This document shows, piece after piece, positions 24,676-33,760 of a stretch of 41,799 nucleotides of DNA. The notes beneath the pieces were generated by a model. That model saw only the letters and a list, made by a program, of their open reading frames with translations. It ran no database searches and was not told the origin of the DNA. A program made the position numbers and the translations under genes. The stretch is taken from assembly GCA_964392115.1 (NCBI GenBank), contig CAYMOU010000008.1:1-41799 (forward strand). The letters are read 5' to 3'. The stretch comes from CAYXWM01 sp964392115. Lineage in GTDB: Bacteria > Bacillota > Clostridia > Lachnospirales > WRBF01. Position 1 is the first letter of the stretch. Each line of letters begins with the position of its first letter.

Positions 24676-26118
24676 ATGAAACTTAAAATATTGGGTCTTA
24701 TGTTAATACTGTCATTAACAATATCAGGATGTGCAGCACAGCCGGTTGAACCCGAAGTTGTTATTGAAAAAGAAACGCCGGTTGAACTTATGGATCTTAA
24801 ATACACAGCCATCAGCACCGAAATGGTTTACGGCGGAAGAATTAATCCCTCCGAATCCGTAACCGTTGCGGCAAAAACACCGGGCAAAGTAGCCGAAACC
24901 CTATTTGACGTGGGCGATACCGTTGTAGAAGGCAGTGTATTGTTCAGACTGGACGAACAAGACGTTCGCAACCAAATTCGTCAATTGCAAAGCCAATTAA
25001 CCATATCTGAACAAGGCGTAAAAACCGCTCAAAATGCACTTAACACCGTTTCCGGCGGTCAATTCCAAAGTTCTGTACTTCAATTGGAACAAGGCATAGA
25101 AATGGCAGAAAAGCAACTGGAAGCTTCCGAAATTGCACTTTCCAATGCCGAATTGGCTTTGACCAACGCAGAAAACAATTTAAGAAACGCTACAGATACT
25201 TATAATAACATAAAAATTCTTTACGATGCAGGCACAGTTTCCAAAAGCGAATTTGACAGAACAGAACTTGCATTCAAACAAGCTACCACCGCTTACAACC
25301 AAGCCCAAAACGCTAAAAACCAAGCTGATATAGGCTATCAACAAGCCGAATCAGGTCTTAAAAAAGCAAAAGATACCTACAGTTTAACCACAGGCACCAT
25401 AAATTCCGAAAACGTGGAAAGAGCCAGACTTGCCGTTAATCAAGCCGCCGCTCAACGTAATTCCGTATCCGTGCAATTACAAATTGCGCAAAATGCATTA
25501 AACGATTTGGAAATTAAATCTCCCATTTCCGGCGTAGTAAGCAGCAGAAACGCTAATAAAGGCGAATATACTTCCTCGGCAGTACCAGCTTTTACAGTAG
25601 TAAAAATGGATACAGTGAATGTAGAGGTTAAAATTTCCGAATTGCTTATTAACCTGGTTAAAGAGGGCGAAGCGGTAGATGTAACCGTCAAAACCCTGTC
25701 CGACGAACCTATTAAAGGCAAAATAAGCTCCATCAGCCCGGCCGCCGACCAAACCAGCACTTTCCCAATTAAAATAGAAATAGACAATACCGACGGAAAA
25801 ATCAAACCGGGTATGTTTGCGGAAATTCGCTTTATTAAAGACAGCAAGCAAAGTGCCTTGGTAGTACCCAGAAATACTGTTCTTGCCGACGAAAACGATA
25901 AATATGTATTTGTTAACGATAACGGCAGAGCAAAAAAAGTTGTTGTTACCACAGGTATAGATAACGGAAAAGATATAGAAATCACCTCCGGTCTTACCAC
26001 CGATGATAAAGTTGTAGTCAGAGGGCAATCTTATTTGACTGACGGCGATAAATTAAAAACGGAACAAACCACGCAACCTACAAATAATAAAGCGGATACA
26101 GTAACTGAGGGGGCTTAA
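24676..26118 (+). CDS. RND efflux periplasmic-adaptor-type lipoprotein (HlyD/MFP family)
   Basis: The 480-aa protein has a lipoprotein signal with SGC (Cys19). The start at 24676 follows GGGAGGAACAAA; upstream in-frame codons lack a site. A barrel-sandwich/lipoyl half begins near TVAAKTPGKVAETLFDVGD. A long Gln/Ala-rich coiled-coil hairpin spans about 95-260, with ILYDAGTVSKSEFDRTEL at its tip region. The second lipoyl half is LEIKSPISGVVSSRNANKGEY, followed by a beta-barrel and membrane-proximal domain ending in GLTTDDKVVVRGQSYLTDGD. It links the RND pump encoded 1 nt downstream to the exterior. The long hairpin resembles those that contact TolC in diderm bacteria, though no TolC gene is seen here. 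Confidence 0.9.
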   Translation: MKLKILGLMLILSLTISGCAAQPVEPEVVIEKETPVELMDLKYTAISTEMVYGGRINPSESVTVAAKTPGKVAETLFDVGDTVVEGSVLFRLDEQDVRNQIRQLQSQLTISEQGVKTAQNALNTVSGGQFQSSVLQLEQGIEMAEKQLEASEIALSNAELALTNAENNLRNATDTYNNIKILYDAGTVSKSEFDRTELAFKQATTAYNQAQNAKNQADIGYQQAESGLKKAKDTYSLTTGTINSENVERARLAVNQAAAQRNSVSVQLQIAQNALNDLEIKSPISGVVSSRNANKGEYTSSAVPAFTVVKMDTVNVEVKISELLINLVKEGEAVDVTVKTLSDEPIKGKISSISPAADQTSTFPIKIEIDNTDGKIKPGMFAEIRFIKDSKQSALVVPRNTVLADENDKYVFVNDNGRAKKVVVTTGIDNGKDIEITSGLTTDDKVVVRGQSYLTDGDKLKTEQTTQPTNNKADTVTEGA

Positions 26119-26119
26119 T

Positions 26120-29100
26120 ATGAACTTTTCGAAAATAGCAGTTAAACGCCCTGTCACCACCACAATGATTATTTTAATAGCCATAGCCTTCGGTATCCTA
26201 TCCATCTTCAACCTTAAATTGGATATGATGCCCAACATGAACATACCTGTGGCTATAGTAAGTACAAGTTACAGCGGCGTTGCACCTCAGGAAATTCAAA
26301 AATTGGTAACAGAGCCTTTGGAAGGTGTCTTGGGCACCGTTCCCGGCATAAAGAATATATACAGTATTTCCTCTACCGGCAGTTCCATGGTACAATTGGA
26401 ATTTGAAGACGGTGTTAATCTTGACAATGCGGCCTTGGACGTAAGGGAGAAAATCGACCTTATAAAAGGTGCCCTCCCGGACGACGCCACTGACCCTATG
26501 GTTTTAAAACTGGATATGAACGCTATGCTTTCCTTATCCATAGGGGTTACATCCGACAAGGTTAATCTTGTTGACTTGAAACGAAGAATAGAGGATAATG
26601 TTGTTAATAGGTTGGAACGCCAAAACGGCGTAGCCTCTGTAACCGTTTCGGGCGGTAGAGAATCTGAAATTGAAGTTACTCTTATCAACGAAAAATTAAG
26701 AGGTTACGGCATAACCGAAGCACAAATTTTAAACCTGCTCCGTAGCGAAAACAGAAATACACCTGCCGGCGTTATTAAACAGGGCGACAAGAATATGCAG
26801 GTTAAGGTTATAGGCGAATTTAAAGATTTGGACGAAATCCGCAACCTACCCATAACCACACCCGGCAACTCTCTGATTTATTTGAGAGACGTAGCCGAAG
26901 TTGACTTTGCTTACAAAGAAAACAGCAGTATTTCCTATATTAACAACACACCCAGCGTTAGCCTTTCCATTCAAAAACAGTCAACGGCAAACACCGTAAA
27001 CGTTTCAGACTCTGTTTTGAAGGAATTAAGAAAAATTGAAGCCGAAAACCCGGATTTAAAATTTAATATCTTGCTTGACCCGGCTAACTTCATCAAGCGT
27101 ACCTTGGGTACAGTTACCTCATCCGCTGTAAACGGCGGTTTGATTGCAGTACTTGTACTGCTTATATTCCTAAGAAATATTCGTTCCACCTTGATAGTTG
27201 CGGCTTCTATGCCCATATCTATCATTACAACCTTTGCTTTAATGTATTATTCCAATGTCACCTTAAATACCATGTCTCTGGGCGGTTTGGCTCTGGGTAT
27301 AGGTATGTTGGTTGACAACTCCATAGTTGTTTTGGAAAGTATTTACAGAAAGATAGAAGAAGGCTGTGACAGAACCACAGCCGCCATACAAGGTGCCCAA
27401 GAGGTTGCCATGTCAGTTGTGGCTTCAACCTTAACCACCGTAGCGGTTTTCTTGCCCATATCCTTCGGCGGCGGTATTACCTCAATGATTTTCGGTGAAC
27501 TTGCCTTAACTGTTGCATACTCACTGTTTTCATCCTTGGCGGTAGCTTTGACCTTCGTTCCTATGGCAAGTGCCTTGATTCTTAAATTCGAAAAAAACGG
27601 GAAAGATACTATCTTTAACCTGCCTGCAAGACTTTGCGGAAAAGGAATAGAAGGCTTGCAAAAATTCTACTCCAAAGTTTTGGTTAAAGCCTTAAAATTC
27701 CCTAAAACAACCGTTTTGATTTCCTTTGCCTTTGTTATTCTTACCTTCTTCTCCTTGCAATTTGTAGGTACGGAATTTATGCCCGCAACGGACGAATCCG
27801 GCGTAAGCATATCCATATCCTTGCCTAAAGGCACTCATCTTGAAGAAACAGAACTTGTTACCTTAAAAGTTCTGGATAAGGTTAAAGATATACCCGAAAT
27901 AGTGGATATATCCTATACCGTGGGAACTTCCGAGTTCAGAGGGTTCGGCGGTGTTACTTCCGATTCCGCAAATGTTAAACTTAACTTGGTGGATAAAACC
28001 CAACGTACAATGAGTTCCGAACAGCTGGCTGTAGAAGTGGGAAAAATGCTTGAAGACGTACCGGGTGCAGAAATAACATCCTCTGCTTCCAGCAACTCTA
28101 TGGGTAACTTTGGCGGCAGCGGTATTACCCTGTATGTTAAAGGTAACGACTTGGAAACCTTAACCGAAGTAGCTAACGACGTCAGAGACATGATAGCCAC
28201 CATAGAAGGTACCCGTGACGTAAAAACCTCTCTGGAATCTTCATCGCCTCAAGCTACAGTTAAAGTAGACCGAATGAAGGCGGCAAACTATGGAATTACA
28301 CCCTCAAGTATTGCCACTATAGTTAACACTGCCGTTTCCGGTTCGGTAGCCACAACTTACAAAATCGGCGGCGACGAATTTGACGTAAGAATGCGTCAAG
28401 ACCAAAGCAATTTTAACTATATAACCGATATTCAAAACATACTTATACCCTCACCCACCGGAGTAAGCGTTCCTATTTATGAACTGGCAGAAATCAGCGT
28501 TGAAAACCAACCTGTTTCCATACTCCGTGGTAACCAATTAAACTATATCTCCGTAACCGCCGCCTTGGATAACCGTGCAGCAGGCGAAGTTACAACAGAT
28601 TTGATGAAAAAACTGGCTACATTCAATATGCCTGCCGGATACAACTGGGAATTCGCCGGTGCTTCCGAACAGATGATGGAAACCTTTGCCGGTCTTGCCA
28701 TAGCTCTTATTATGGCTATCCTCTTGGTTTACATGATTATGGCGGCTGAGTTTGAATCCTTAATTTATCCCTTGATAGTTATGTTCTCTATACCCATAGC
28801 CTTAACCGGCGGTTTGTTCGGTTTGTTCGTAACCGGCAACACTTTGAACATAACGGGCTTTATGGGCTTGATTATGCTTTCGGGTATAGTTATCAATAAC
28901 GCTATCGTTCTTATTGACTATACCAACCTGCTTATCAAAGAACGCAATATGGAAGTTGCAGAGGCATTAAAAGTAGCCGGTGCTGTTCGTTTACGCCCAA
29001 TCTTAATGTCAGTTGCAACAACCGTATTCGGCTTATTCCCTATGATGATAGCCACAACCCAAGGCTCCGAAACCATGACCAGTTTGGCTACAGTTGTAAT

Positions 29101-29281
29101 TTTCGGCTTAACCCTGTCTACCATGGTAACACTGTTGTTGATTCCCGCTGTATATATTTGGGTAAATAACAGAAAGGTAAAACGCAAAGCCAAAAAAGAA
29201 TTACGCAGACAAAAAAGAGAATTACGCAAACAAAAAAGTTTGGAAAAACGTAGTGCTAAATCAGACAAAAAAAATAAATAA
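26120..29281 (+). CDS. RND-family efflux permease (AcrB/SwrC type)
   Basis: The 1053-aa proton-driven exporter has TM1 near residues 12-30, two large extracytoplasmic loops and two blocks of helices. The fourth-helix region reads LALGIGMLVDNSIVVLES, so the AcrB Asp-Asp pair is Asp-Asn, and helix 10 reads INNAIVLIDYTN in place of the AcrB lysine. Both features are recalled from Gram-positive SwrC-like pumps. The C-terminus is very Lys/Arg-rich (about residues 1012-1053). The start codon is 1 nt after the adaptor stop, so the two are translationally coupled. Substrate is unknown; drugs, lipopeptides or fatty acids are possible. Confidence 0.92.
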   Translation: MNFSKIAVKRPVTTTMIILIAIAFGILSIFNLKLDMMPNMNIPVAIVSTSYSGVAPQEIQKLVTEPLEGVLGTVPGIKNIYSISSTGSSMVQLEFEDGVNLDNAALDVREKIDLIKGALPDDATDPMVLKLDMNAMLSLSIGVTSDKVNLVDLKRRIEDNVVNRLERQNGVASVTVSGGRESEIEVTLINEKLRGYGITEAQILNLLRSENRNTPAGVIKQGDKNMQVKVIGEFKDLDEIRNLPITTPGNSLIYLRDVAEVDFAYKENSSISYINNTPSVSLSIQKQSTANTVNVSDSVLKELRKIEAENPDLKFNILLDPANFIKRTLGTVTSSAVNGGLIAVLVLLIFLRNIRSTLIVAASMPISIITTFALMYYSNVTLNTMSLGGLALGIGMLVDNSIVVLESIYRKIEEGCDRTTAAIQGAQEVAMSVVASTLTTVAVFLPISFGGGITSMIFGELALTVAYSLFSSLAVALTFVPMASALILKFEKNGKDTIFNLPARLCGKGIEGLQKFYSKVLVKALKFPKTTVLISFAFVILTFFSLQFVGTEFMPATDESGVSISISLPKGTHLEETELVTLKVLDKVKDIPEIVDISYTVGTSEFRGFGGVTSDSANVKLNLVDKTQRTMSSEQLAVEVGKMLEDVPGAEITSSASSNSMGNFGGSGITLYVKGNDLETLTEVANDVRDMIATIEGTRDVKTSLESSSPQATVKVDRMKAANYGITPSSIATIVNTAVSGSVATTYKIGGDEFDVRMRQDQSNFNYITDIQNILIPSPTGVSVPIYELAEISVENQPVSILRGNQLNYISVTAALDNRAAGEVTTDLMKKLATFNMPAGYNWEFAGASEQMMETFAGLAIALIMAILLVYMIMAAEFESLIYPLIVMFSIPIALTGGLFGLFVTGNTLNITGFMGLIMLSGIVINNAIVLIDYTNLLIKERNMEVAEALKVAGAVRLRPILMSVATTVFGLFPMMIATTQGSETMTSLATVVIFGLTLSTMVTLLLIPAVYIWVNNRKVKRKAKKELRRQKRELRKQKSLEKRSAKSDKKNK

Positions 29282-29302
29282 ACTTTTTCAGTTACCCTAA
29301 TC

Positions 29303-29371
29303 AAAAGTCTTTTTGAGAGGGTTTGAGGAAAACTTTCTCTCCGGAAAAAGTTTTCCTCAAGTTTTTATTCT
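29303..29371 (+). repeat. Intergenic hairpin element, copy E
   Basis: It starts AAAAGTCTTTTTGAGAGGG and has the stem TTGAGGAAAACTTT ... AAAGTTTTCCTCAA with a CTCCGGA loop, then GTTTTTATT. With its T-run this copy looks like a good terminator for the RND pump. It ends 44 nt before the next start codon. Confidence 0.8.
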
Positions 29372-29414
29372 ATTTAATAACCGGCATTTCAGAAAAGCTT
29401 ATGAGTGAGGATAA

Positions 29415-30482
29415 ATGAAAACATTCGTAGCATTGGCAACCATCTTGTTGCTTACCTGTATAATTGTATTTGTAGGCATAACAGCATATAGAAGACTGAC
29501 AGAGCCAAAAGAAAATACCGGCGGTATATCAAACGGCGTTAGCACCGTTACAAAAAAGCCCATCACAAAAGATGGGCTTTTCAAAGTGTATGTGAATAAC
29601 GAGTTTGTTCAATCTTTTTCGGAACTTAACGAAGCCTTGGCTTTTGCTAAGGAACAGACCCGGGCACATATAATTTCCGATGAAAAGGTGTCTTGGTTAT
29701 GGGATAATTATCCACCTTACCATGTTTTCACAACCCAATCAAAGGATGCCTATTACGAATTCGAAACCTATGCCGAAGCGGTAAATTTTGCAAAAACCGA
29801 TGATACTTCTTTTGTTTATTACAGGAAAGACAACAGCCTCATTTGGAGCAACACAAAACCCTTACCAACCCAGCATATTATAAAGAACGTTCCGGTACAA
29901 TACCAATTACCCCAGTTGCCCAGAGGTTGCGAGGTTACAAGCCTGGCTATGCTCTTGAATTATTTGGGCAATTCCGTCAGCAAAACCAACTTGGCAGAGG
30001 AAATCGCCAAAGACAAAACGCCTTATACCATAAAAAACGGCATGATTTACGCCGGTGACCCAAACCAAGGCTTTGTAGGCGATATGTACAACTTTGGCAG
30101 GTTTGGTTATGGTGTGTATCATAAACCCATACACCAACTGTTGACCAAATACAAGCCATATTCCTCCATAGATATGACCGGTTGTGAATTTGAGGATTTA
30201 TTGCATAATGTATATGCAAACCTTCCGGTTTGGGTAATAATCAACACAGAGTATGCACCCTTACCGGAAACCGAGTTTAGCACTTGGAATCTGCCGGACG
30301 GTACTCAAATTCAAACAACCACTAAAGAACACTCCGTTTTAATAACCGGCTACGACCCGGACTATGTTTATTTTAACGACCCTTTGGGAAAGGCCGACAA
30401 AGCCCTAAAAAGCAATTTCATAGCCGCCTGGGAACAAATGGGCAGACAGGCGGTTTCGGTAAGCGGTCGGTATTATGTATAA
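29415..30482 (+). CDS. Membrane-anchored C39-like cysteine peptidase domain protein
   Basis: The 355-aa protein has an N-terminal hydrophobic helix (about 5-24). Two short related repeats follow (about 56-110 and 115-155, each of the form ..ELNEALAFAK...WLWDN), of unknown role. From about 165 there is a peptidase C39-like (C39_2) domain. Its catalytic Cys172 is in LPRGCEVTSLAML, His306 is in KEHSVLITGYD, and the acidic/amide residue lies in YFNDPLG. The gene starts after GAGGATAA. Such domains occur in clostridial exported proteins, and the substrate is unknown. A perfect terminator-like hairpin lies inside the coding sequence (29554-29581). Confidence 0.85.
   Translation: MKTFVALATILLLTCIIVFVGITAYRRLTEPKENTGGISNGVSTVTKKPITKDGLFKVYVNNEFVQSFSELNEALAFAKEQTRAHIISDEKVSWLWDNYPPYHVFTTQSKDAYYEFETYAEAVNFAKTDDTSFVYYRKDNSLIWSNTKPLPTQHIIKNVPVQYQLPQLPRGCEVTSLAMLLNYLGNSVSKTNLAEEIAKDKTPYTIKNGMIYAGDPNQGFVGDMYNFGRFGYGVYHKPIHQLLTKYKPYSSIDMTGCEFEDLLHNVYANLPVWVIINTEYAPLPETEFSTWNLPDGTQIQTTTKEHSVLITGYDPDYVYFNDPLGKADKALKSNFIAAWEQMGRQAVSVSGRYYV
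29554..29581. other. Terminator-like hairpin inside a coding sequence
   Basis: AAAAGCCCATC (29554-29564) pairs perfectly with GATGGGCTTTT (29571-29581) around ACAAAA, giving 11 bp and a short T-run, within codons ~47-56 of the C39-like gene. It could cause premature termination or translational pausing, or it could be chance. Confidence 0.6.
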
Positions 30483-30502
30483 CTTATGGCCAAAAATAAC
30501 AA

Positions 30503-30546
30503 AAAAAGAGTGAAACCTTTTCAGTGTAAAAGGTTTCACTCTTTTT
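30503..30546. terminator. Bidirectional intrinsic terminator
   Basis: A 19-bp perfect stem, AAAAAGAGTGAAACCTTTT with AAAAGGTTTCACTCTTTTT, loop CAGTGT, has A-runs and T-runs on both sides. It serves the + strand C39-like gene ending at 30482 and could also stop - strand transcription from the PAS/GGDEF gene. Confidence 0.92.
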
Positions 30547-30566
30547 CTTTACAGACCTGATAATTA

Positions 30567-30666
30567 ATACTAACCATTTAAAACAGTAGATAAAAATTTG
30601 CAATTTAGACAAAGATTTAAGGATAATTTGCAAATTTTTATCCTTCATTAAATATGGAATTAGCAT
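30567..30666 (+). repeat. MITE-like palindromic repeat, copy 3
   Basis: The element runs from ATACTAACCATTTAAAAC (2-bp deletion in the terminal repeat) to ATATGGAATTAGCAT, in the same orientation as copies 1 and 4. It lies between a terminator and the 3' end of the convergent PAS/GGDEF gene. Confidence 0.85.
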
Positions 30667-30703
30667 AAAACTTTATTCATCAGACTTTTTTGATTTTAGC
30701 CTG

Positions 30704-33259
30704 CTATATCTCATATAAATTTTTTCCTGTTTTATATTTCGTAATATCGTTACAACATATTAATGCAGCATCTTTTTTGTTACCTGTCCATTTGATTAGC
30801 GAGGCAGTGGTGCTTATCCAAGGAGCAAACCGAGAATTTGGCACTTCTACGGTAACATGAGTATTGAATTCGCTAAGAAGAAAAGTGGGGCAAAAGCTGC
30901 ATCTTTCCGCACCCTTGCCAAAAGCAATTTCGTAGCATCTATCACCCAAAACAGCACCCAAATTTTTCACAGCCTTGTTAATGTAAAGGGTTTCGCCTGT
31001 ATTTGTATCTATCACATAAACATATCCGCTGATACTGTCCAGCATTTCTATGCAATTTTGATAGGAGTCCCACAGTTCTCTGGACATTCGCTTATTTGTA
31101 ACGAAAATTGACAGGATCTTTGCCACGTAGGTCAAGGTGGCGATTTCTTCACCGCCCCAAATGCGCCGGGTTTTGCATTCGTCGAAGCCCACAAAACCCC
31201 AGATTTCTCGGTTTTGGAAAACAGCCGTGTGAAGCAAAGACTTTATGCCTTGGCTCTCCAAAGTTGCTCTTGTGTATTCATCCAGTGAAGCAATGTCATT
31301 ACAATAAAAAATACCCTCCTCATTATAATGAATCAAAACACGATCCAGGTCTTCTTGGGGAACATTTTGCAAATTGTCTTTTTCGGGTCTTACGTTTGGG
31401 GCACACCATTCATATGTATTGTTATACATTTTACCGTCCGGCGTTCTTTCAAATATGTAGCACCGGTCAACCTTAAACTTCTCGCCCATTACCGCCAAAA
31501 TCATATTGACTGTGGTATATAAATCCTTGGTCTCGTAAAGCATTTCAAAAATATTGTAAATCAAGTCATCCCGGTAATATTCGGAGATAAACCGCCGAGC
31601 CTCCATAAGCGGAATTTCATTGCTCATAACGCATTTGGTTATGTTGGGGTTATATATGGTATAGCAGTCCTTGCCACGCCTTTTCGATTCGTACAGGGCT
31701 ATATCCGAATTTAGATACAGTCCTTCAAAACTTTCTCCGTGGTCCGGATAATAGGCTATGCCTATACTTCCCGAAATCTTATAGTCCATATTTTCGCCGC
31801 TGTAAGTACGGCGGAATACGTCGGTAAGCAATTGTGCTTTTTCGATTACGGTTTCTTCGGAGGTTATATTTTTAAAAAATACTATAAACTCGTCTCCGCC
31901 GATACGCCCAACTACATTTTCGCTTCCAAATAATCCTTTAAGTTTACCGGCAATATCAATCAACACTGCATCGCCGAAATGATGCCCCAAAGTGTCGTTT
32001 ACTCTCTTAAAGTTATCTATGTCCACAATCATCATGGCAAATTTTTCGCCCGGTTTGCTTGAAATTAAACATTTTTTTATACGGTCCTGGGTTTCTTGCT
32101 TATTAAACAGTTTAGTAAGCGGATCTGTTTCGGCCCTTGCTTCCAATTCCTTGATTTTAAACTTTTGTGTAGTAATATCTGTCATCTTACCTATGGCTTT
32201 AATAGGCAATTCGTCTTTATAAAGCAATTTATAGTTAACCGTATACCAAACCAACCTGTTCTCTCTTGTAAATCTAAGCTCCAAAGTTTGGCTTATGCCT
32301 TTTTTTATACCGTCACAAATATTAATAAAATTTTCCTTATCCTCCTCTAAAACATAATTCATTTCAAAAGCTGATGTAGGAAAATTTTTCAGTTTTTTTG
32401 GAATTTTTAATCGTTCTGTTGAATTTCCCGAAAATGTTATGGTGTCTTCTGTTAAATCATAATCAAACAAAATATCGTCTGTCAGTTCCAGTAAAATTCT
32501 GCTGTATTCTTGTTCTTTTTTCAGTTCCTGCATTATATTCACGGCTTTGGTATTATCCAAAATAATGCAAAATATTTTATTGTTTTCTTTATCAATAACA
32601 CCATCCATGGTAACCCAGATGATGTCACCGTTTTTTTTGCAAAGACGCAACTCCATGTTATATTTAGAGCCCGTTTGCATGGCCTTTTTGAAATTTTCCA
32701 TAGTCGGTCCCAAGTCCTCGGGATGAACTACAGCTGATGCTTTATGTTGGAAGTTTTCCTCCATTTCCTCTTTCGTATAACCTATTAATTTATAATAACC
32801 TTTGTTTGCGTAAACAATAGTAACATGATCGTCAAAATTCATTATTACTATACCGCCGGAAACCGAATCGTTTATTAATTCCAAGGCCCCGGTTTTTTCC
32901 AGCAAACTTTCCTCTGCGTTTTTTAAATGGGTAATATCGGAAATACAGACAAACAAATATTGATTTTCGTCAAACTCCAGAACGTTTCCTTTAGCCAATG
33001 TCCAAACCTTTTTCTTAGCATCACCCTTAACCAAAAATTCTGTTACAAAATTATTGCCTTGGCTTAATTGGGAGTCTACATCTTGTTTTATTCTTTCGGC
33101 TTCATCATTATCAAAAAAGTCTGTCCATAAATTATCGCCGGCTTTATTGGGCTCAAAGTAGTCATAATCCAATTCTCTGTTTGTATATATTATTTTTTCT
33201 CGTTTTCTGTCTATAACCAGTATCCATACAGGTAAATAATTATATGCTTTAAAATTCAT
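30704..33259 (-). CDS. Multi-sensor diguanylate cyclase (PAS-PAS-PAS-GGDEF-GAF-PAS)
   Basis: The 851-aa cytosolic protein has no transmembrane helix. PAS-like domains lie at about 5-110, 125-240 and 255-375. The GGDEF domain (about 395-565) has an intact GGDEF at 454-458 (GRIGGDEFIVFF) and DNFKRVNDTLGHHFGDAVL, so cyclic-di-GMP synthesis is likely. The RxxD inhibitory site expected just upstream is not visible. A GAF domain (about 590-745) and a final PAS-like domain (about 755-845) with CYEIAFGKGAERCSFCP follow. That Cys-rich stretch may bind a metal or sense redox. Placing GGDEF in the middle with sensors on both sides is uncommon, since GGDEF is usually C-terminal. The start follows AAGGGGTAAACT. 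Confidence 0.9.
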   Translation of the reverse strand: MNFKAYNYLPVWILVIDRKREKIIYTNRELDYDYFEPNKAGDNLWTDFFDNDEAERIKQDVDSQLSQGNNFVTEFLVKGDAKKKVWTLAKGNVLEFDENQYLFVCISDITHLKNAEESLLEKTGALELINDSVSGGIVIMNFDDHVTIVYANKGYYKLIGYTKEEMEENFQHKASAVVHPEDLGPTMENFKKAMQTGSKYNMELRLCKKNGDIIWVTMDGVIDKENNKIFCIILDNTKAVNIMQELKKEQEYSRILLELTDDILFDYDLTEDTITFSGNSTERLKIPKKLKNFPTSAFEMNYVLEEDKENFINICDGIKKGISQTLELRFTRENRLVWYTVNYKLLYKDELPIKAIGKMTDITTQKFKIKELEARAETDPLTKLFNKQETQDRIKKCLISSKPGEKFAMMIVDIDNFKRVNDTLGHHFGDAVLIDIAGKLKGLFGSENVVGRIGGDEFIVFFKNITSEETVIEKAQLLTDVFRRTYSGENMDYKISGSIGIAYYPDHGESFEGLYLNSDIALYESKRRGKDCYTIYNPNITKCVMSNEIPLMEARRFISEYYRDDLIYNIFEMLYETKDLYTTVNMILAVMGEKFKVDRCYIFERTPDGKMYNNTYEWCAPNVRPEKDNLQNVPQEDLDRVLIHYNEEGIFYCNDIASLDEYTRATLESQGIKSLLHTAVFQNREIWGFVGFDECKTRRIWGGEEIATLTYVAKILSIFVTNKRMSRELWDSYQNCIEMLDSISGYVYVIDTNTGETLYINKAVKNLGAVLGDRCYEIAFGKGAERCSFCPTFLLSEFNTHVTVEVPNSRFAPWISTTASLIKWTGNKKDAALICCNDITKYKTGKNLYEI

Positions 33260-33303
33260 AGTTTACCCCTTAAAACATTCTGTAACGATTTGTATTTTCT
33301 ATT

Positions 33304-33332
33304 ATTATATATTTTATGTATAAAATGGTCAA
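33304..33332 (-). promoter_or_regulatory. Promoter of the PAS/GGDEF gene
   Basis: On the - strand, TTGACC (33327-33332), exactly 17 nt, then TATAAT (33304-33309), about 45 nt before the start codon. Confidence 0.75.
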
Positions 33333-33501
33333 TAAGGCTTTTTTATAATATGAATTGTACGTTAAATTTCCACAAAACGGAAAATTACTTTGCTTCATTC
33401 TAAGGTTTAATGAACGTTTTTTACGGTTAACATATTTTTTTCTAACACAACCTTAATTATCTTTACATACCAACTGAAATACAGTATTTAATTGTTCGGA
33501 T

Positions 33502-33530
33502 TTGACCAATATATAAACGCATATTAAAAA
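33502..33530 (+). promoter_or_regulatory. Promoter of the repeat-rich lipoprotein gene
   Basis: TTGACC (33502-33507), a 17-nt spacer and TAAAAA (33525-33530). It would give a leader of more than 220 nt containing a large hairpin. Confidence 0.5.
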
Positions 33531-33543
33531 TAAATTAATATGC
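33519..33543. repeat. Inverted repeat overlapping the lipoprotein promoter
   Basis: GCATATTAA (33519-33527) and TTAATATGC (33535-33543) are perfect complements around AAATAAA. The left arm overlaps the predicted -10, so a protein bound here would block the promoter. Confidence 0.55.
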
Positions 33544-33595
33544 ATTGGTGTTACGAATTTGATAATTCGGTTAAAAATTGCAACAAACTTATGAC

Positions 33596-33644
33596 GAATA
33601 TAAATAAAATGCATTTCCCGGCGAAACACATTTTATTTATATTC
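33596..33644. repeat. Perfect 16-bp inverted repeat in the lipoprotein 5' leader
   Basis: GAATATAAATAAAATG (33596-33611) is the exact reverse complement of the sequence at 33629-33644. The 17-nt centre contains TTTC/GAAA, which can extend pairing around a CCGGC loop. There is no T-tract, so it is not a terminator. It may be a regulatory RNA hairpin or a protein-binding site. Confidence 0.7.
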
Positions 33645-33760
33645 ACTCAAACAAATGCTCACAATAAATAATTTTAACAGACACTTATAGAAAGATAGAG
33701 ATATATAAAGAGAAGACTTAAAAAAGATAAAATAATATTGTTTTGTTTAGGGGGATGGAA

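Larger units (their letters stand above)
33260..33760. other. Divergent intergenic region with two promoters and two hairpins
   Basis: This 501-bp AT-rich spacer holds near-consensus promoters for both flanking genes, plus perfect inverted repeats at 33519-33543 and 33596-33644 in the expected 5' leader of the + strand lipoprotein gene. No small gene was recognised. Confidence 0.6.

Noticed and set aside
25452..26028. Two overlapping antisense open frames of 176-182 codons in the RND adaptor gene
   Set aside because: No ribosome site and no domain. The adaptor frame carries clear family motifs across the same interval.
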